From: Orbus sasakiae
Lineage (GTDB): Bacteria > Pseudomonadota > Gammaproteobacteria > Enterobacterales > Orbaceae
NCBI RefSeq assembly: GCF_039542345.1
Contig: NZ_BAABHY010000015.1
Coordinates: 1-64,000 of the forward strand
DNA: 64,000 nucleotides
Reading direction: 5' to 3'
The notes beneath the pieces are model-generated. The model ran no database searches and had not been told where the DNA came from. It was given only the letters and a program-made list of their open reading frames with translations. The position numbers were made by a program, and so were the translations under genes. Shown one piece after another: positions 54,539 to 64,000 of the stretch (positions are counted from its first letter, which is position 1; every line of letters begins with the position of its first letter).

Positions 54539-55561
54539 ATGGCAGAGCTAAAAAAACGCAAAACGACCGGACAAATTACACTATCGGATGTTGCTAAGCT
54601 TGCTGGCGTTGGCACCATGACGGTTTCGCGGGCATTACGTACCCCTGAACAAGTCTCGGATAAATTAAAAAATAAAATCAATAAAGCCGTCAAAACCTTA
54701 GGCTATAGACCCAATCTTGCTGCCAGTACATTAGCATCAGCCGCGAGCAACAACTTAATCGCGATTATCATGCCCAATTCACACGATCATCAACTACTCC
54801 TATTAATCCGTGAAATGCAAAATTGTTTAATTGCACAGGGTTATACGCCGTTTATTGTTGAATCCAATCCACCAAGAAAGAACACTGACTTGCTGGCGAT
54901 GATCAGCAGTTATAGTGTCTGTGCAATTGTCTTAATCAATATGGATAAAAATAATCGAGTTTGGCAAGTCGTTACGCATCAAAACATCCCCATAGTTCAC
55001 ATTGGTAGCGATGCTTTAAATTATGTCGATATTAATGTCGGACTTAATAATATGGAGGCGATGTTTCAATTAACCGAATATGTGATTAAAAAAGGCTACC
55101 GTGAAATTGGATTATTATGTGCCAATCATGAATATTCTATTTTTCAACAGCGTTTACATGGCTGGTATAAGGCCATGTTAAAGCATCATCTTCCCACCCA
55201 TCGCGTGATTAATGCATCTTCACCAGCAAATTTTTCAACTGGGAGTCGGGCACTTGCCGATTTTGTGATAAATTGGCCTGAACTTGATGCCATCGTTTGC
55301 ACGACGGATGAATTAGCTTGCGGGGTACTCTATGAATGTCAGCGTCGCCATATTCGTGTACCGTATCAACTGGCGATTGCTGGATTTGGGGATAGTGAAT
55401 TTAGCCAAGTGTGTCACCCTCCCTTAACAACAATATCATTACCTTATAAAAGTATTGGCGAGTACGCTGCGATCCAATTATTACAGCGTTTGAGTGAAAA
55501 CCATTCGTTGAACTTACCCGCGGTCGATACACCGATTATTAAAATCCGCGGGAGTTTATAA
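54539..55561 (+). CDS. LacI-family regulator (GntR-like) of the PTS-transketolase operon
   Basis: 340 residues. Helix-turn-helix TLSDVAKLAGVGTMTVSRAL, hinge helix RPNLAASTLAS, and a periplasmic-binding-protein-like effector domain. It resembles GntR/IdnR-type repressors in the hinge and DNA-binding segment. Divergent from the PTS operon, with one palindromic operator between; repression lifted by the imported sugar phosphate is the likely mode. Confidence 0.9.
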   Translation: MAELKKRKTTGQITLSDVAKLAGVGTMTVSRALRTPEQVSDKLKNKINKAVKTLGYRPNLAASTLASAASNNLIAIIMPNSHDHQLLLLIREMQNCLIAQGYTPFIVESNPPRKNTDLLAMISSYSVCAIVLINMDKNNRVWQVVTHQNIPIVHIGSDALNYVDINVGLNNMEAMFQLTEYVIKKGYREIGLLCANHEYSIFQQRLHGWYKAMLKHHLPTHRVINASSPANFSTGSRALADFVINWPELDAIVCTTDELACGVLYECQRRHIRVPYQLAIAGFGDSEFSQVCHPPLTTISLPYKSIGEYAAIQLLQRLSENHSLNLPAVDTPIIKIRGSL

Positions 55562-55563
55562 CG

Positions 55564-56685
55564 CTAAGGCCTAGTATCATTAGCTAATTTAAGTAATGAT
55601 TGACTCTCTTTAATAAATCGCTGTGCATAGTCACCAAACCATTGTGTAACTTGATTAAAATGCTCAATAAATCCAGCCTTATCACCTTGTTCAAGTAACT
55701 GAACCATTTCACCAAAACGTTGATAGTAACGTTTAATTAAATCAACATTTTCAGATGATGACATAATAATATCAGCATATAGCTGTGGATCTTGTGCAAA
55801 CAAGCGACCAACCATCATCAGTTCTAAGCGGTAAATTGGCGATGATAGCGCAACAAGTTGCTCAAGATTAGCCTGTTCTGTTTGTAAATTTACACCATAT
55901 GTAAATGACGTAAAATGACGTAATGCTTGAATAAATGACATACACTTATCATGTTCAGATGCGGCTATCGGATATAAGTTAGCTCCCCAAATACGCATTT
56001 GTTCAATCAGCCATTGATATTTTTGACTTTCACGCCCATCACAGTAAACAATAATCTGTTTTGCTAAATTAGGAACATCAGGCCCAAACATCGGATGTAA
56101 TCCTACCACCGGGCCATCGTGTTGATTTAACATTGCTTGTAAAGGTTTTTGTTTAATTGACGTAAAATCGGTCAAGATGCAGTCTTTTGGTAAGGGGGGT
56201 AACTGCGATATGATCTGCTCGGTCTTATTAATTGGTACCGTGACAATGACAACCGCAGCATCCGCAATCACGTCAGCCGCTTGGTGCATTGTTTTAGAAC
56301 CTAGTGCTTTAACATGGTAACCCGATAAGGTAAACAATCGGGTAAATAACCGCCCCATCTGTCCATTACCACCAATAATGACAATAGAACCTTGTCCGGT
56401 ATAAACCTTTTTAAAACCCTTGTCATTTTCACTGTTATAAGACTCTCGCATTAATCGGCGTAAAATATCTTCAATCACATTTGGCGAGACACCCGCAAGT
56501 TCTGCCTCTTTACGTCGGCTTGCTAACATTTCTGTTTCTCGTTTTGGGTCATAGATAGGAATACCGTGCTGGCTTTTGACTTCCCCTACCTGGGTGACTA
56601 ATGCTAAGCGTTTTGTTATCAACGCTAAAATTGATTTATCCACATCATCAATTTGATCGCGCAACGTTTGTAATTCAGTTGTCAT
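55564..56685 (-). CDS. tyrA: Chorismate mutase / prephenate dehydrogenase (T-protein)
   Basis: Bifunctional enzyme converting chorismate to prephenate and then to 4-hydroxyphenylpyruvate for tyrosine. The start at MTTELQTLRDQ follows GGGG; an upstream TTG would add four residues. 373 residues. N-terminal AroQ mutase domain (1-90), NAD motif IIGGNGQMGRLF, and catalytic His in GLHPMFGPD. The stop is only 3 nt from the convergent lacI-type stop. No pheA or aroF is adjacent. Confidence 0.96.
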   Translation of the reverse strand: MTTELQTLRDQIDDVDKSILALITKRLALVTQVGEVKSQHGIPIYDPKRETEMLASRRKEAELAGVSPNVIEDILRRLMRESYNSENDKGFKKVYTGQGSIVIIGGNGQMGRLFTRLFTLSGYHVKALGSKTMHQAADVIADAAVVIVTVPINKTEQIISQLPPLPKDCILTDFTSIKQKPLQAMLNQHDGPVVGLHPMFGPDVPNLAKQIIVYCDGRESQKYQWLIEQMRIWGANLYPIAASEHDKCMSFIQALRHFTSFTYGVNLQTEQANLEQLVALSSPIYRLELMMVGRLFAQDPQLYADIIMSSSENVDLIKRYYQRFGEMVQLLEQGDKAGFIEHFNQVTQWFGDYAQRFIKESQSLLKLANDTRP

Positions 56686-56766
56686 AAAAAACCCCAATAA
56701 TTCCTATCATTTCTGTGTCGTCTGGATTTATGTCCTGTTTGGTGATAATTCGTTATTACTATTTGC

Positions 56767-57399
56767 TTACAAGAGACCTGGGAAAAGATTACGAATACCG
56801 CCAACCATAATTTCAACCCCTAACGCCATCAATAACAGCCCCATAATCCGTGTGACGACATTTAATCCGGTCTTACCCAATGTACGAATAATAAAAGGTG
56901 CTGAACGAAAGAGTAACCAACAACATCCACAAAAGATTAAAATACAAATAATAAAACCAATTAAATAACCAATTGAGGGATAGTTGGTTCCCCATACAAT
57001 CATAGATGTAATCGCACCGGGCCCGCCCATGAGTGGCATCGCTAATGGTACAAGTGCAACACTACTGGTTTTGGCAATCGACTCGGTAATTTCTTCTTTA
57101 TTCTGTTTATTTTCACCTAATTTACCATTGATCATTGTCATCCCAATAATAACGACTAACAGACCACCGGCAATCCTAAACGAATTGAGAGAAATACTAA
57201 AAATATCCAAAATAATACTGCCGGCTAATAGCGATACAATCAATATAACGGCTACGCCAATGTTTGCAGTACGATTAGTCTGATTACGTGATTCACTATC
57301 CAGATGCTCGGTTAAACTAATAAAAACCGGTAATAAGCCAACAGGGTTGACGATAGCAAATAAACCTACCAGAAACTTGAAATAGATTTGTAACTCCAT
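56767..57399 (-). CDS. MarC/YchE-family inner-membrane protein
   Basis: 210 residues, about six membrane helices. NPVGLLPVFISLTEH in helix 1 and the PLMGGPGAITSMI loop are the family signatures. Closest by eye to E. coli YchE. The function of the family is not established; earlier claims of multidrug resistance for MarC were not supported. Confidence 0.85.
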   Translation of the reverse strand: MELQIYFKFLVGLFAIVNPVGLLPVFISLTEHLDSESRNQTNRTANIGVAVILIVSLLAGSIILDIFSISLNSFRIAGGLLVVIIGMTMINGKLGENKQNKEEITESIAKTSSVALVPLAMPLMGGPGAITSMIVWGTNYPSIGYLIGFIICILIFCGCCWLLFRSAPFIIRTLGKTGLNVVTRIMGLLLMALGVEIMVGGIRNLFPGLL

Positions 57400-57495
57400 A
57401 TATTCCTCAAAATTAAGGTCTGTTTTGAATACGCTTAACAGTATAGCGGATTTTTGATAGGATAATGAACAACTTTAAACAATCCAGAACTGAAT

Positions 57496-58299
57496 ATGAA
57501 AGTTATCTCATTTAACATTAATAGTTTAAGAGCAAGAATTCATCAACTTGAAGCCATTATTGATAAACATCAACCCGATATTATTGGTTTGCAAGAAACG
57601 AAAGTACACAATGATCAGTTTCCGCTCGCCGAGCTTGCGCATTTAGGGTATCACTTAAATTATCATGGGCAAAAAGGCCATTATGGTGTGGCATTACTCA
57701 CCAAACAAAAGCCATTATCTGTACATTGTGGCTTCCCGAGTGATGAAGACGGTGCTCAATGTCGATTGATTGTTGCGACTTTACCGAGTGAAAAAGGCGA
57801 AATCACCGTGATAAATGGCTACTTCCCACAAGGGGATAGCCGTGATCACGAAATTAAATTCCCCGCTAAGCAAAAATTTTATCAGGATTTAACGCGTTAT
57901 ATAGAAGAAAAATCATTGAATCAACAATTAACGATCATTATGGGTGATGTGAATATTAGCCCAACTGATTTAGATATTGGTTTACCAGCAGAAAGTATTA
58001 AACGTTGGCTAAGAACGGGGAAATGTTCGTTTTTACCTGAAGAACGAGAATGGATGAATCGATTAATGTCATTAGGATTTATTGATACGTATCGACACGC
58101 CCACCCAGATACAACCCAATATTCATGGTTTGATTATCGTTCACGTGGCTTTGACACTAACACCGGTTTGCGTATTGATTTGATCTTAGCCAGTCAATCA
58201 TTAGCGCCTTATTGTCAAGATACCGGTATTGATTTAGAAATTCGTGCGATGGATAAACCATCAGATCATGCGCCAATCTGGGCTGATTTTGCATGTTAA
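57496..58299 (+). CDS. xthA: Exonuclease III
   Basis: AP endonuclease and 3'-5' exonuclease for base excision repair. 267 residues. SFNINSLRARIHQL at the N-terminus, catalytic Glu in GLQETKV, GDVNISPTDLDIG, and the C-terminal SDHAPIWADF motif. Divergent from the MarC-family gene. Confidence 0.97.
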   Translation: MKVISFNINSLRARIHQLEAIIDKHQPDIIGLQETKVHNDQFPLAELAHLGYHLNYHGQKGHYGVALLTKQKPLSVHCGFPSDEDGAQCRLIVATLPSEKGEITVINGYFPQGDSRDHEIKFPAKQKFYQDLTRYIEEKSLNQQLTIIMGDVNISPTDLDIGLPAESIKRWLRTGKCSFLPEEREWMNRLMSLGFIDTYRHAHPDTTQYSWFDYRSRGFDTNTGLRIDLILASQSLAPYCQDTGIDLEIRAMDKPSDHAPIWADFAC

Positions 58300-58332
58300 T
58301 CATGACTTATTTGCATCAAACGGAGAAACAAC

Positions 58333-59673
58333 ATGTTAGGTAATAAATCAATTCTTTCAGTGAAAGACTTGAACCAAATGGTCAAAGACCTCCTAAGCGA
58401 TGCAATAGGACAAGTGTGGTTAGTGGGGGAAATATCCAATTTTTCTAAACCCGCCTCGGGTCATTGGTATTTCACGCTCAAAGATGATAAAGCCCAAGTT
58501 CGCTGTGCGATGTTTCGCAATAGTAACTTTAAAACTGGCTTTATTCCGCAAGATGGCCAACAAGTATTAGTCAGTGCTTCGGTTACCTTATATGAAGCGC
58601 GTGGTGAGTACCAACTTGTGATTGATAAATTACAACTTGCAGGTACGGGCCTCTTGCAACAAAAATTTGAGCAACTTAAACAGAAATTAAACGAAGAAGG
58701 CTTATTTGACCCTGTTTATAAGAAACCGATACCCAAACATGTAAAATCAGTTGGGATCGTGACATCATCAACAGGTGCAGCCTTACATGATATTTGCCAA
58801 ATATTAAAACGCCGAGATCCCAGTCTACAGATAATTATTTACCCGACGTTAGTGCAAGGGAATGAGGCCGCTCCTAAAATTGCCAACATGATTGCATTGG
58901 CAAACATTCGAAATGAATGTGAGGTATTAATCGTAGGGCGTGGTGGTGGATCGCTCGAAGACTTATGGCCATTTAATGAAGAGATCGTTGCGCGTGCTAT
59001 CTTTAATAGCAAGCTACCTATTATTAGTGCTGTTGGGCATGAAATCGATTTTACTATTGCTGATTTTGTTGCTGATTTACGTGCTGCCACCCCATCAGCG
59101 GCTGCTGAATTAATTAGCCGAGACAGCCAAGATCAATTAAAAGACCTCAAAGTGTTAGAACAACAAATTGCAATGGCAATGGATAATTTTATTCTCAAAA
59201 AGAATGAACAACTTCAGAAACTGCGCCACCAACTACAAAGTCAGCACCCACAAGTTAAATTAGCTAAGCAACAAACCCATTTAATGACACAAAGTCGTTC
59301 ATTACATGCCGCGATTGAACAAATCATGTTTGCAAACCAGCACCGACTTAACTTACTGGATAAAAAATTGTATCGTCTATCACCGGACAACCGAATCCAA
59401 TTTTACCGACAAACCATCTTTCAAAAATACCAACAATTGATTGCTTTAGCTAAACAGCACTTAACACAAGCAAAACATGAAATGGCCATTCAGGCTTCAC
59501 AACTTAATGCAGTGAGTCCACTTGCCACATTAGAACGTGGTTATTCTGTCACCGCCGATAGCCATCATCAAGTGCTACGTTCACTAAAACAAGTTAAACC
59601 TGGTGATATTATTACAACTAAAATTCCAACGGCCACCATTACCAGTACCGTGACGAATATTAAGAAGGATTAG
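58333..59673 (+). CDS. xseA: Exodeoxyribonuclease VII large subunit
   Basis: Nuclease for single-stranded DNA in repair. 446 residues. N-terminal OB fold (VWLVGEISNFSKPASGHWYF), then GIVTSSTGAALHDI, GRGGGSLEDLWPFNEE and VGHEIDFTIADFVADLRA in the nuclease core, followed by a long coiled coil and a C-terminal domain. The small subunit xseB is not here. 33 bp after xthA and 3 bp before the quinone reductase gene. Confidence 0.97.
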   Translation: MLGNKSILSVKDLNQMVKDLLSDAIGQVWLVGEISNFSKPASGHWYFTLKDDKAQVRCAMFRNSNFKTGFIPQDGQQVLVSASVTLYEARGEYQLVIDKLQLAGTGLLQQKFEQLKQKLNEEGLFDPVYKKPIPKHVKSVGIVTSSTGAALHDICQILKRRDPSLQIIIYPTLVQGNEAAPKIANMIALANIRNECEVLIVGRGGGSLEDLWPFNEEIVARAIFNSKLPIISAVGHEIDFTIADFVADLRAATPSAAAELISRDSQDQLKDLKVLEQQIAMAMDNFILKKNEQLQKLRHQLQSQHPQVKLAKQQTHLMTQSRSLHAAIEQIMFANQHRLNLLDKKLYRLSPDNRIQFYRQTIFQKYQQLIALAKQHLTQAKHEMAIQASQLNAVSPLATLERGYSVTADSHHQVLRSLKQVKPGDIITTKIPTATITSTVTNIKKD

Positions 59674-59676
59674 ATC

Positions 59677-60660
59677 ATGGCTAAACGCATTGAGTTTTCA
59701 CAATATGGCGATAGCCATGTTTTAAAATATGTTGATGTTGACATTGCTTTGCCAAATGATGATGAAATCATCGTTCAAAATAAAGCGATCGGGATTAATT
59801 ATATCGACACGTATGTGCGAAGTGGTTTGTATCCTGTGCCGCATCTCCCTTCAGGTCTTGGTACTGAAGGTGCCGGGATCGTCACCCAAGTTGGCCGAAA
59901 TGTGACTGATTTTCAGATTGGGGATCGTGTTGCTTACTGTCAATCATCATTAGGGGCTTATTCGCAATATCATAACGTTAATCAAAATGTTTTGGTCAAA
60001 TTGCCTGACGCAGTCAGTTTTGAACAAGCCGCGGCATCGATGTTAAAAGGTTTAACGGTATATTACCTACTGACTCAAACATACCCATTAAAGGCTGATG
60101 AAATCTTTTTATTTCATGCTGCAGCTGGTGGAGTGGGGCTAATCGCTTGTCAATGGTCAAAAATTATCGGTGCAAAAATGATTGCAACAGCGGGGTCTGC
60201 TCAAAAAACCGCAATAGCTCAGCAATATGGCGCTTGGCAAACCATTAATTACCATACACAAAATGTTGTACAACAGGTTATGGCATTAACCAATGGCCAA
60301 AAAGTGAATGTCGTTTATGATTCGGTTGGCAAAGATACGTGGTTGACATCATTAGATTGCCTTAAACGTCGAGGACTGATGGTCAGCTTTGGTAATGCAT
60401 CTGGCCCGGTGACTGATGTCAATTTAGCAATTTTGAACCAAAAAGGTAGCCTGTATGTTACACGCCCATCTTTAACGGGATACATGACTAATCGTGCACA
60501 ATTGAATACAGCAGCGAATCAATTTTTTAGCCATGTTGCTAATGGTGCAATTAAGATCGAAATCCTGCCACAACAAACGTTTGCATTGCAAGATGCCGCA
60601 ATTGCCCACCAAACCATTCAGCGTCGAGATACGATAGGCTCGAGCATATTGATACCATAA
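59677..60660 (+). CDS. qorA: NADPH:quinone oxidoreductase
   Basis: Zeta-crystallin-like medium-chain reductase, 327 residues. NYIDTYVRSGLYP and the GLGTEGAGIV segment at the N-terminus, nucleotide-binding AAAGGVGLIACQW, and no zinc ligands. It one-electron-reduces quinones in characterised relatives. Cotranscribed with xseA (3-bp gap). Confidence 0.92.
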   Translation: MAKRIEFSQYGDSHVLKYVDVDIALPNDDEIIVQNKAIGINYIDTYVRSGLYPVPHLPSGLGTEGAGIVTQVGRNVTDFQIGDRVAYCQSSLGAYSQYHNVNQNVLVKLPDAVSFEQAAASMLKGLTVYYLLTQTYPLKADEIFLFHAAAGGVGLIACQWSKIIGAKMIATAGSAQKTAIAQQYGAWQTINYHTQNVVQQVMALTNGQKVNVVYDSVGKDTWLTSLDCLKRRGLMVSFGNASGPVTDVNLAILNQKGSLYVTRPSLTGYMTNRAQLNTAANQFFSHVANGAIKIEILPQQTFALQDAAIAHQTIQRRDTIGSSILIP

Positions 60661-60693
60661 TCATCGATAATAAATTGGCTGATTTTATATTGT

Positions 60694-61803
60694 TTATTTT
60701 ATTGCAGCAGGGTCAATGTTGTTTGTTGAATGCCTTAACACAAATTCGCTATCGATCAGCAACGCCTGGGGTAATTGAAAATCAGGTTCTAATAAAGCGC
60801 GAAGTAGGCTTACCGCCTGCTGCCCCATATCAAAAAGCGGTTTATACATAGCACAAATGTGATTTAAAGGACTGTATTGTTTGTGACCAATGTGATGAAC
60901 AAATTGGAGTAATGATAGGGTATGAGGAATATCGATTTTCATCATACGGCACAGATCAATCACACCGCAGATAGCACTTTCAGCAGAAAGACTTTTATCA
61001 AACTTTTCATCATGGATTAACGTGTCACGATCGGCATAATTTAAACCAACATGATCACAACAAATGATTGCTGTTGGCGGTAATGCCAGTTGCATTAATG
61101 ATTTAACTTTCTTATAACTAGTCGAATAGTTAAAACATCGATAAGCAATATATTCTTGAGATAACGTAAGATTTGCTCGAGCTAATGCTTGTTTATAGCC
61201 TTGTAGCAGATAGTTAGTTTCATCTTTGTCTTTCTCGCCAAGTAAAATGGCAATGCGCTTATGGCCTAAATCCGTGAGGTATTTTGTTGCCTGATATCCA
61301 TTGGAAAGATGGTCAAAATAAACGCATGGAAAATGCAGTGAAAATTGATTGACCAATACGATTGGAGGTAGAGCATGTTGAGATTGTTGTAAAAGATTAA
61401 GATAAGGCGAGTCATTAATGACTAAAATACCATCTACTTGATGATGAATGGTGTAATAGATAATTTGTTGAATCTCATGTTCACTAAAATAGAGAAAACG
61501 TAGATACAGTAATTTATACCCCAATTGTTTTGCTTTGGATTCAATGCCTTGATTGATCAAACTATCACTAATCAGCTGGTTATCAATCACCAACATTTTT
61601 TTATTCACCGCGCCTTGAACATAAGGTTTTAATACCGCGCTAGTAAAGCCTAAAGTACACATCGCTTGATTCACTCGCTCTTTAATGTGCTTTGAAGTCA
61701 AATGGGGGGTATTGATTACCCTCGATACAGATGTGATTGAAACGCCCGCCAGTTTGGCTATTTTCGTTAAAGTCATTTTTGATTTTGTCATCGCTATACT
61801 CAT
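60694..61803 (-). CDS. LacI-family transcriptional regulator, target unknown
   Basis: About 369 residues from MSIAMTKSKMTLTKIAK; starts at the later Mets (61791, 61776) are equally possible since no clear ribosome-binding site is seen. Helix-turn-helix TLTKIAKLAGVSITSVSRVI is good. The hinge is atypical: the usual RPNxxAR is replaced by TSAVLKPYVQG. The effector domain is complete. No sugar genes are adjacent; it is divergent from ubiU across a 275-bp AT-rich spacer in which I find no palindromic operator. Confidence 0.82.
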   Translation of the reverse strand: MSIAMTKSKMTLTKIAKLAGVSITSVSRVINTPHLTSKHIKERVNQAMCTLGFTSAVLKPYVQGAVNKKMLVIDNQLISDSLINQGIESKAKQLGYKLLYLRFLYFSEHEIQQIIYYTIHHQVDGILVINDSPYLNLLQQSQHALPPIVLVNQFSLHFPCVYFDHLSNGYQATKYLTDLGHKRIAILLGEKDKDETNYLLQGYKQALARANLTLSQEYIAYRCFNYSTSYKKVKSLMQLALPPTAIICCDHVGLNYADRDTLIHDEKFDKSLSAESAICGVIDLCRMMKIDIPHTLSLLQFVHHIGHKQYSPLNHICAMYKPLFDMGQQAVSLLRALLEPDFQLPQALLIDSEFVLRHSTNNIDPAAIK

Positions 61804-62078
61804 TATAAAACGTATAGGTAGCCTAATACTGATTTGATTTTTTGTAATAATTTTTATTTTTTTTATCGAGCAAACTCGCAAAAAATATTCAAAAGGCTAA
61901 ATACATTACACAACAGTAAAAAAACCAATTTTATAACCCATGATTACAGTATTATTTTTTACCTAAAAATTGATCTATGTTAAATTTTCAACCATGCAAA
62001 ACACCGCTCAAATTTAATATTCGCAATGGTTTGCCTTTTATTGCATAATAGTTACGTGATTTGTTATAGGTGTAAATT

Positions 62079-63074
62079 ATGGAATTATTATGTCCTGCTG
62101 GTTCACTACCTGCATTAAAAACAGCAATTGATAATGGCGCCGATGCGGTCTATATTGGTTTAAAAGATGATACCAATGCACGTCATTTTGCTGGACTCAA
62201 TTTTAATGAACAACGCTTACATGAAGCGAGTGATTATGTTCATAAAAGAGGTAAAAAGTTACACATTGCGATTAATACTTTTGCCCATCCCAATAATTTT
62301 GTACGGTGGCAAAATGCGGTCGATATGGCCGCTGACATTGGCGCAGATGCGTTAATTATTGCTGATTTGGCCATACTTGAATATGCGGCAGACAAGTATC
62401 CCAATATAGAACGTCATGTCTCAGTTCAAGCGTCATCAACCAATATTGAGTCAATTAAGTTTTATCATAACAATTTTAAACCACACCGCGTTGTGTTGCC
62501 TCGTGTCTTATCAATGCATCAAGTGAAACAACTGTCACAAGTATCTCCCATTCCATTAGAAATTTTTGCATTTGGTAGCTTATGCATCATGGCAGAAGGC
62601 CGCTGTTATCTATCCTCTTACCTGACAGGTGAATCACCAAACACGGTTGGTGCGTGCTCACCAGCAAAATATGTACGTTGGGAAGAGACCGCAAATGGCC
62701 TTGAGTCACGTCTAAATAACGTCTTAATTAATTGCCATAAAAAAGGTGAAAATGCCGGTTATCCAACGTTGTGTAAAGGTCGCTATTTTGTTGATGATAT
62801 GCTGTATCACCCGATTGAAGAGCCAACGAGTCTTAATACTTTGGAATTATTGCCAGAACTCTTTGCCGCCAATATTGCATCAGTCAAAATTGAAGGTCGA
62901 CAGCGCAGTACCGCCTATGTGTCACAGGTGACAAAAGTATGGCGTCAAGCGATTGATAGTTATCGATCTAATCCTCAAGCCTATCAGGCACAAAAACAGT
63001 GGATGGATGCGTTAGGTGCCGTATCTGAGGGCAGCCAAACCACGCTTGGTGCATATCATCGGAAATGGCAGTAA
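62079..63074 (+). CDS. ubiU: O2-independent ubiquinone hydroxylation protein UbiU
   Basis: U32-family [4Fe-4S] protein; with UbiV it hydroxylates ubiquinone precursors without oxygen, using prephenate as the oxygen donor in E. coli. 331 residues. All four cluster ligands sit at the E. coli positions: Cys169, Cys176, Cys193 and Cys232. AGGTG lies upstream. ubiT, normally divergent from ubiUV, is not adjacent. Confidence 0.95.
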   Translation: MELLCPAGSLPALKTAIDNGADAVYIGLKDDTNARHFAGLNFNEQRLHEASDYVHKRGKKLHIAINTFAHPNNFVRWQNAVDMAADIGADALIIADLAILEYAADKYPNIERHVSVQASSTNIESIKFYHNNFKPHRVVLPRVLSMHQVKQLSQVSPIPLEIFAFGSLCIMAEGRCYLSSYLTGESPNTVGACSPAKYVRWEETANGLESRLNNVLINCHKKGENAGYPTLCKGRYFVDDMLYHPIEEPTSLNTLELLPELFAANIASVKIEGRQRSTAYVSQVTKVWRQAIDSYRSNPQAYQAQKQWMDALGAVSEGSQTTLGAYHRKWQ

Positions 63075-63219
63075 CTAGGTTAAATCTAAAGTGAATGAAG
63101 TATCAACAACACAATAGGAATTTATTCATTAAATCGTCCGACATTGCCATGTTGTTTGTGATACCGTTTGATAACGTCATGATAAGCAAAATATACCGCT
63201 TAATTGAAAAGGAAGTGCT

Positions 63220-64000
63220 ATGAAATACGCCTTAGGTCCTGTTTTATATTATTGGCCTAAAACCGAAACTGAAACGTTTTATCGCGCCGCGATGGATAGT
63301 GATGCTGATATTATTTATATGGGTGAAACCGTGTGTACCAAGCGGCGTGAAATGAAAGTAGCTGATTGGTTAGCTTTAGCTAAAACCGTCGCTAAATCCG
63401 GCAAACAAGTGGTATTATCAACCTTGGCCTTACTCGAAGCGCCCTCTGAAATTAATGAAATGCGTCAATTAGTCAATAATGGTGATTTTTTAATTGAGGC
63501 AAATGATTTATCTGCGATCAATTTAGCTCAGGAATATAAGCTGCCTTTCGTCGTTGGCCCTGCAATCAATTGCTATAATGCTTACACCCTCAAACTATTT
63601 CAAAAACAAGGCATGATTCGCTGGTGTATGCCTGTAGAATTATCTCGCGATTGGTTAAACAATGTAATGACACAGTTTGATGATCTTAATATTGAACGAA
63701 AGTTCGAAGTTGAGGTATTCAGTTACGGTTACTTACCATTAGCTTATTCAGCACGTTGTTTTACTGCACGTTCAGAAGATAAACCCAAAGATAAATGTGA
63801 AACAAGTTGTATTAAATATCCTACCGGTCGAGAAGTCTTTTCTCAAGAGCAACAAAAAGTATTTGTACTCAATGGTATTCAAACGCAAAGTGGTTATTGC
63901 TATAACTTAGGCAACCATCTCAAAGAGATGAATGGCTTAGTTGATGTTGTTCGTCTATCACCTTCTGGTATTGAGACGCTAAATGTGGTAAAACAGTTTA
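63220..64000 (+). CDS. ubiV: O2-independent ubiquinone hydroxylation protein UbiV (runs off the window)
   Basis: Partial: about 260 codons are present and the frame is still open at the window edge; the E. coli protein has 292 residues. The start ATG follows AAAAGGAAG. The four cluster ligands Cys39, Cys180, Cys193 and Cys197 are all present at E. coli positions. It forms a heterodimer with UbiU. The 145-bp spacer from ubiU shows no terminator, so cotranscription is likely. Confidence 0.95.
   Translation, partial: MKYALGPVLYYWPKTETETFYRAAMDSDADIIYMGETVCTKRREMKVADWLALAKTVAKSGKQVVLSTLALLEAPSEINEMRQLVNNGDFLIEANDLSAINLAQEYKLPFVVGPAINCYNAYTLKLFQKQGMIRWCMPVELSRDWLNNVMTQFDDLNIERKFEVEVFSYGYLPLAYSARCFTARSEDKPKDKCETSCIKYPTGREVFSQEQQKVFVLNGIQTQSGYCYNLGNHLKEMNGLVDVVRLSPSGIETLNVVKQF

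Noticed and set aside
1..64000. CRISPR arrays, insertion sequences, prophage genes, tRNA or rRNA genes
   Set aside because: No regularly spaced repeats, transposase, integrase, phage or structural RNA signatures were seen on either strand.

Overview
The window is AT-rich chromosomal DNA of a gammaproteobacterium. The conserved clusters tsaE / amiB-mutL-miaA / hfq-hflX-hflK-hflC-purA, greA / yhbY / rlmE-ftsH-folP-glmM and iscRSUA-hscBA-fdx all match the order seen in Enterobacterales and relatives. Low GC, a Haemophilus-type fused TehB and compact intergenic spaces suggest Orbaceae (Orbus/Gilliamella-like). That assignment rests on overall impression, not on a marker comparison. I see no tRNA, rRNA, insertion sequence, prophage or CRISPR array.

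Layout. 301-11511 (minus) is the purA to tsaE housekeeping block, interrupted at 5754-7136 by a secreted, adhesin-like protein. 11598-13132 holds an orphan tusB and dxr. 13223-14873 is a TetR-nitroreductase pair with a large palindromic operator. 14958-21075 is glmM-folP-ftsH-rlmE, yhbY and greA, with a terminator inside the greA leader. 21450-25980 holds an AsmA-like protein, hslR-hslO, a HAD phosphatase and pgpA. 26244-31926 has argF divergent from carAB, with ArgR-type palindromes between them. 32129-32992 is tehB. 33028-36593 is a sugar-acid cluster: a P-loop kinase divergent from an IclR regulator, a DgoA-like aldolase and a galactonate-type MFS transporter, with three near-identical palindromes in the divergent region. 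36704-42087 is the isc operon with IscR sites. 42157-50169 is narKGHJI (respiratory nitrate reductase). 50356-55561 is an ascorbate-type PTS with a split transketolase and a divergent LacI regulator. 55564-60660 holds tyrA, a MarC-family gene, xthA and xseA-qorA. 60694-64000 has a second LacI regulator divergent from ubiU-ubiV; ubiV runs off the window end.

How the genes work together. argF and carAB share carbamoyl phosphate for arginine and pyrimidines. The isc operon builds the Fe-S clusters needed by NarG, NarH, UbiU, UbiV and IscR. NarGHI with O2-independent ubiquinone hydroxylation (UbiUV) points to anaerobic nitrate respiration. The two carbohydrate loci are the accessory part of the window and the best candidates for undescribed metabolism. 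A roughly 40-bp intergenic motif occurs three times in the same orientation (11877, 21287, 32002) and is not explained by the gene calls.
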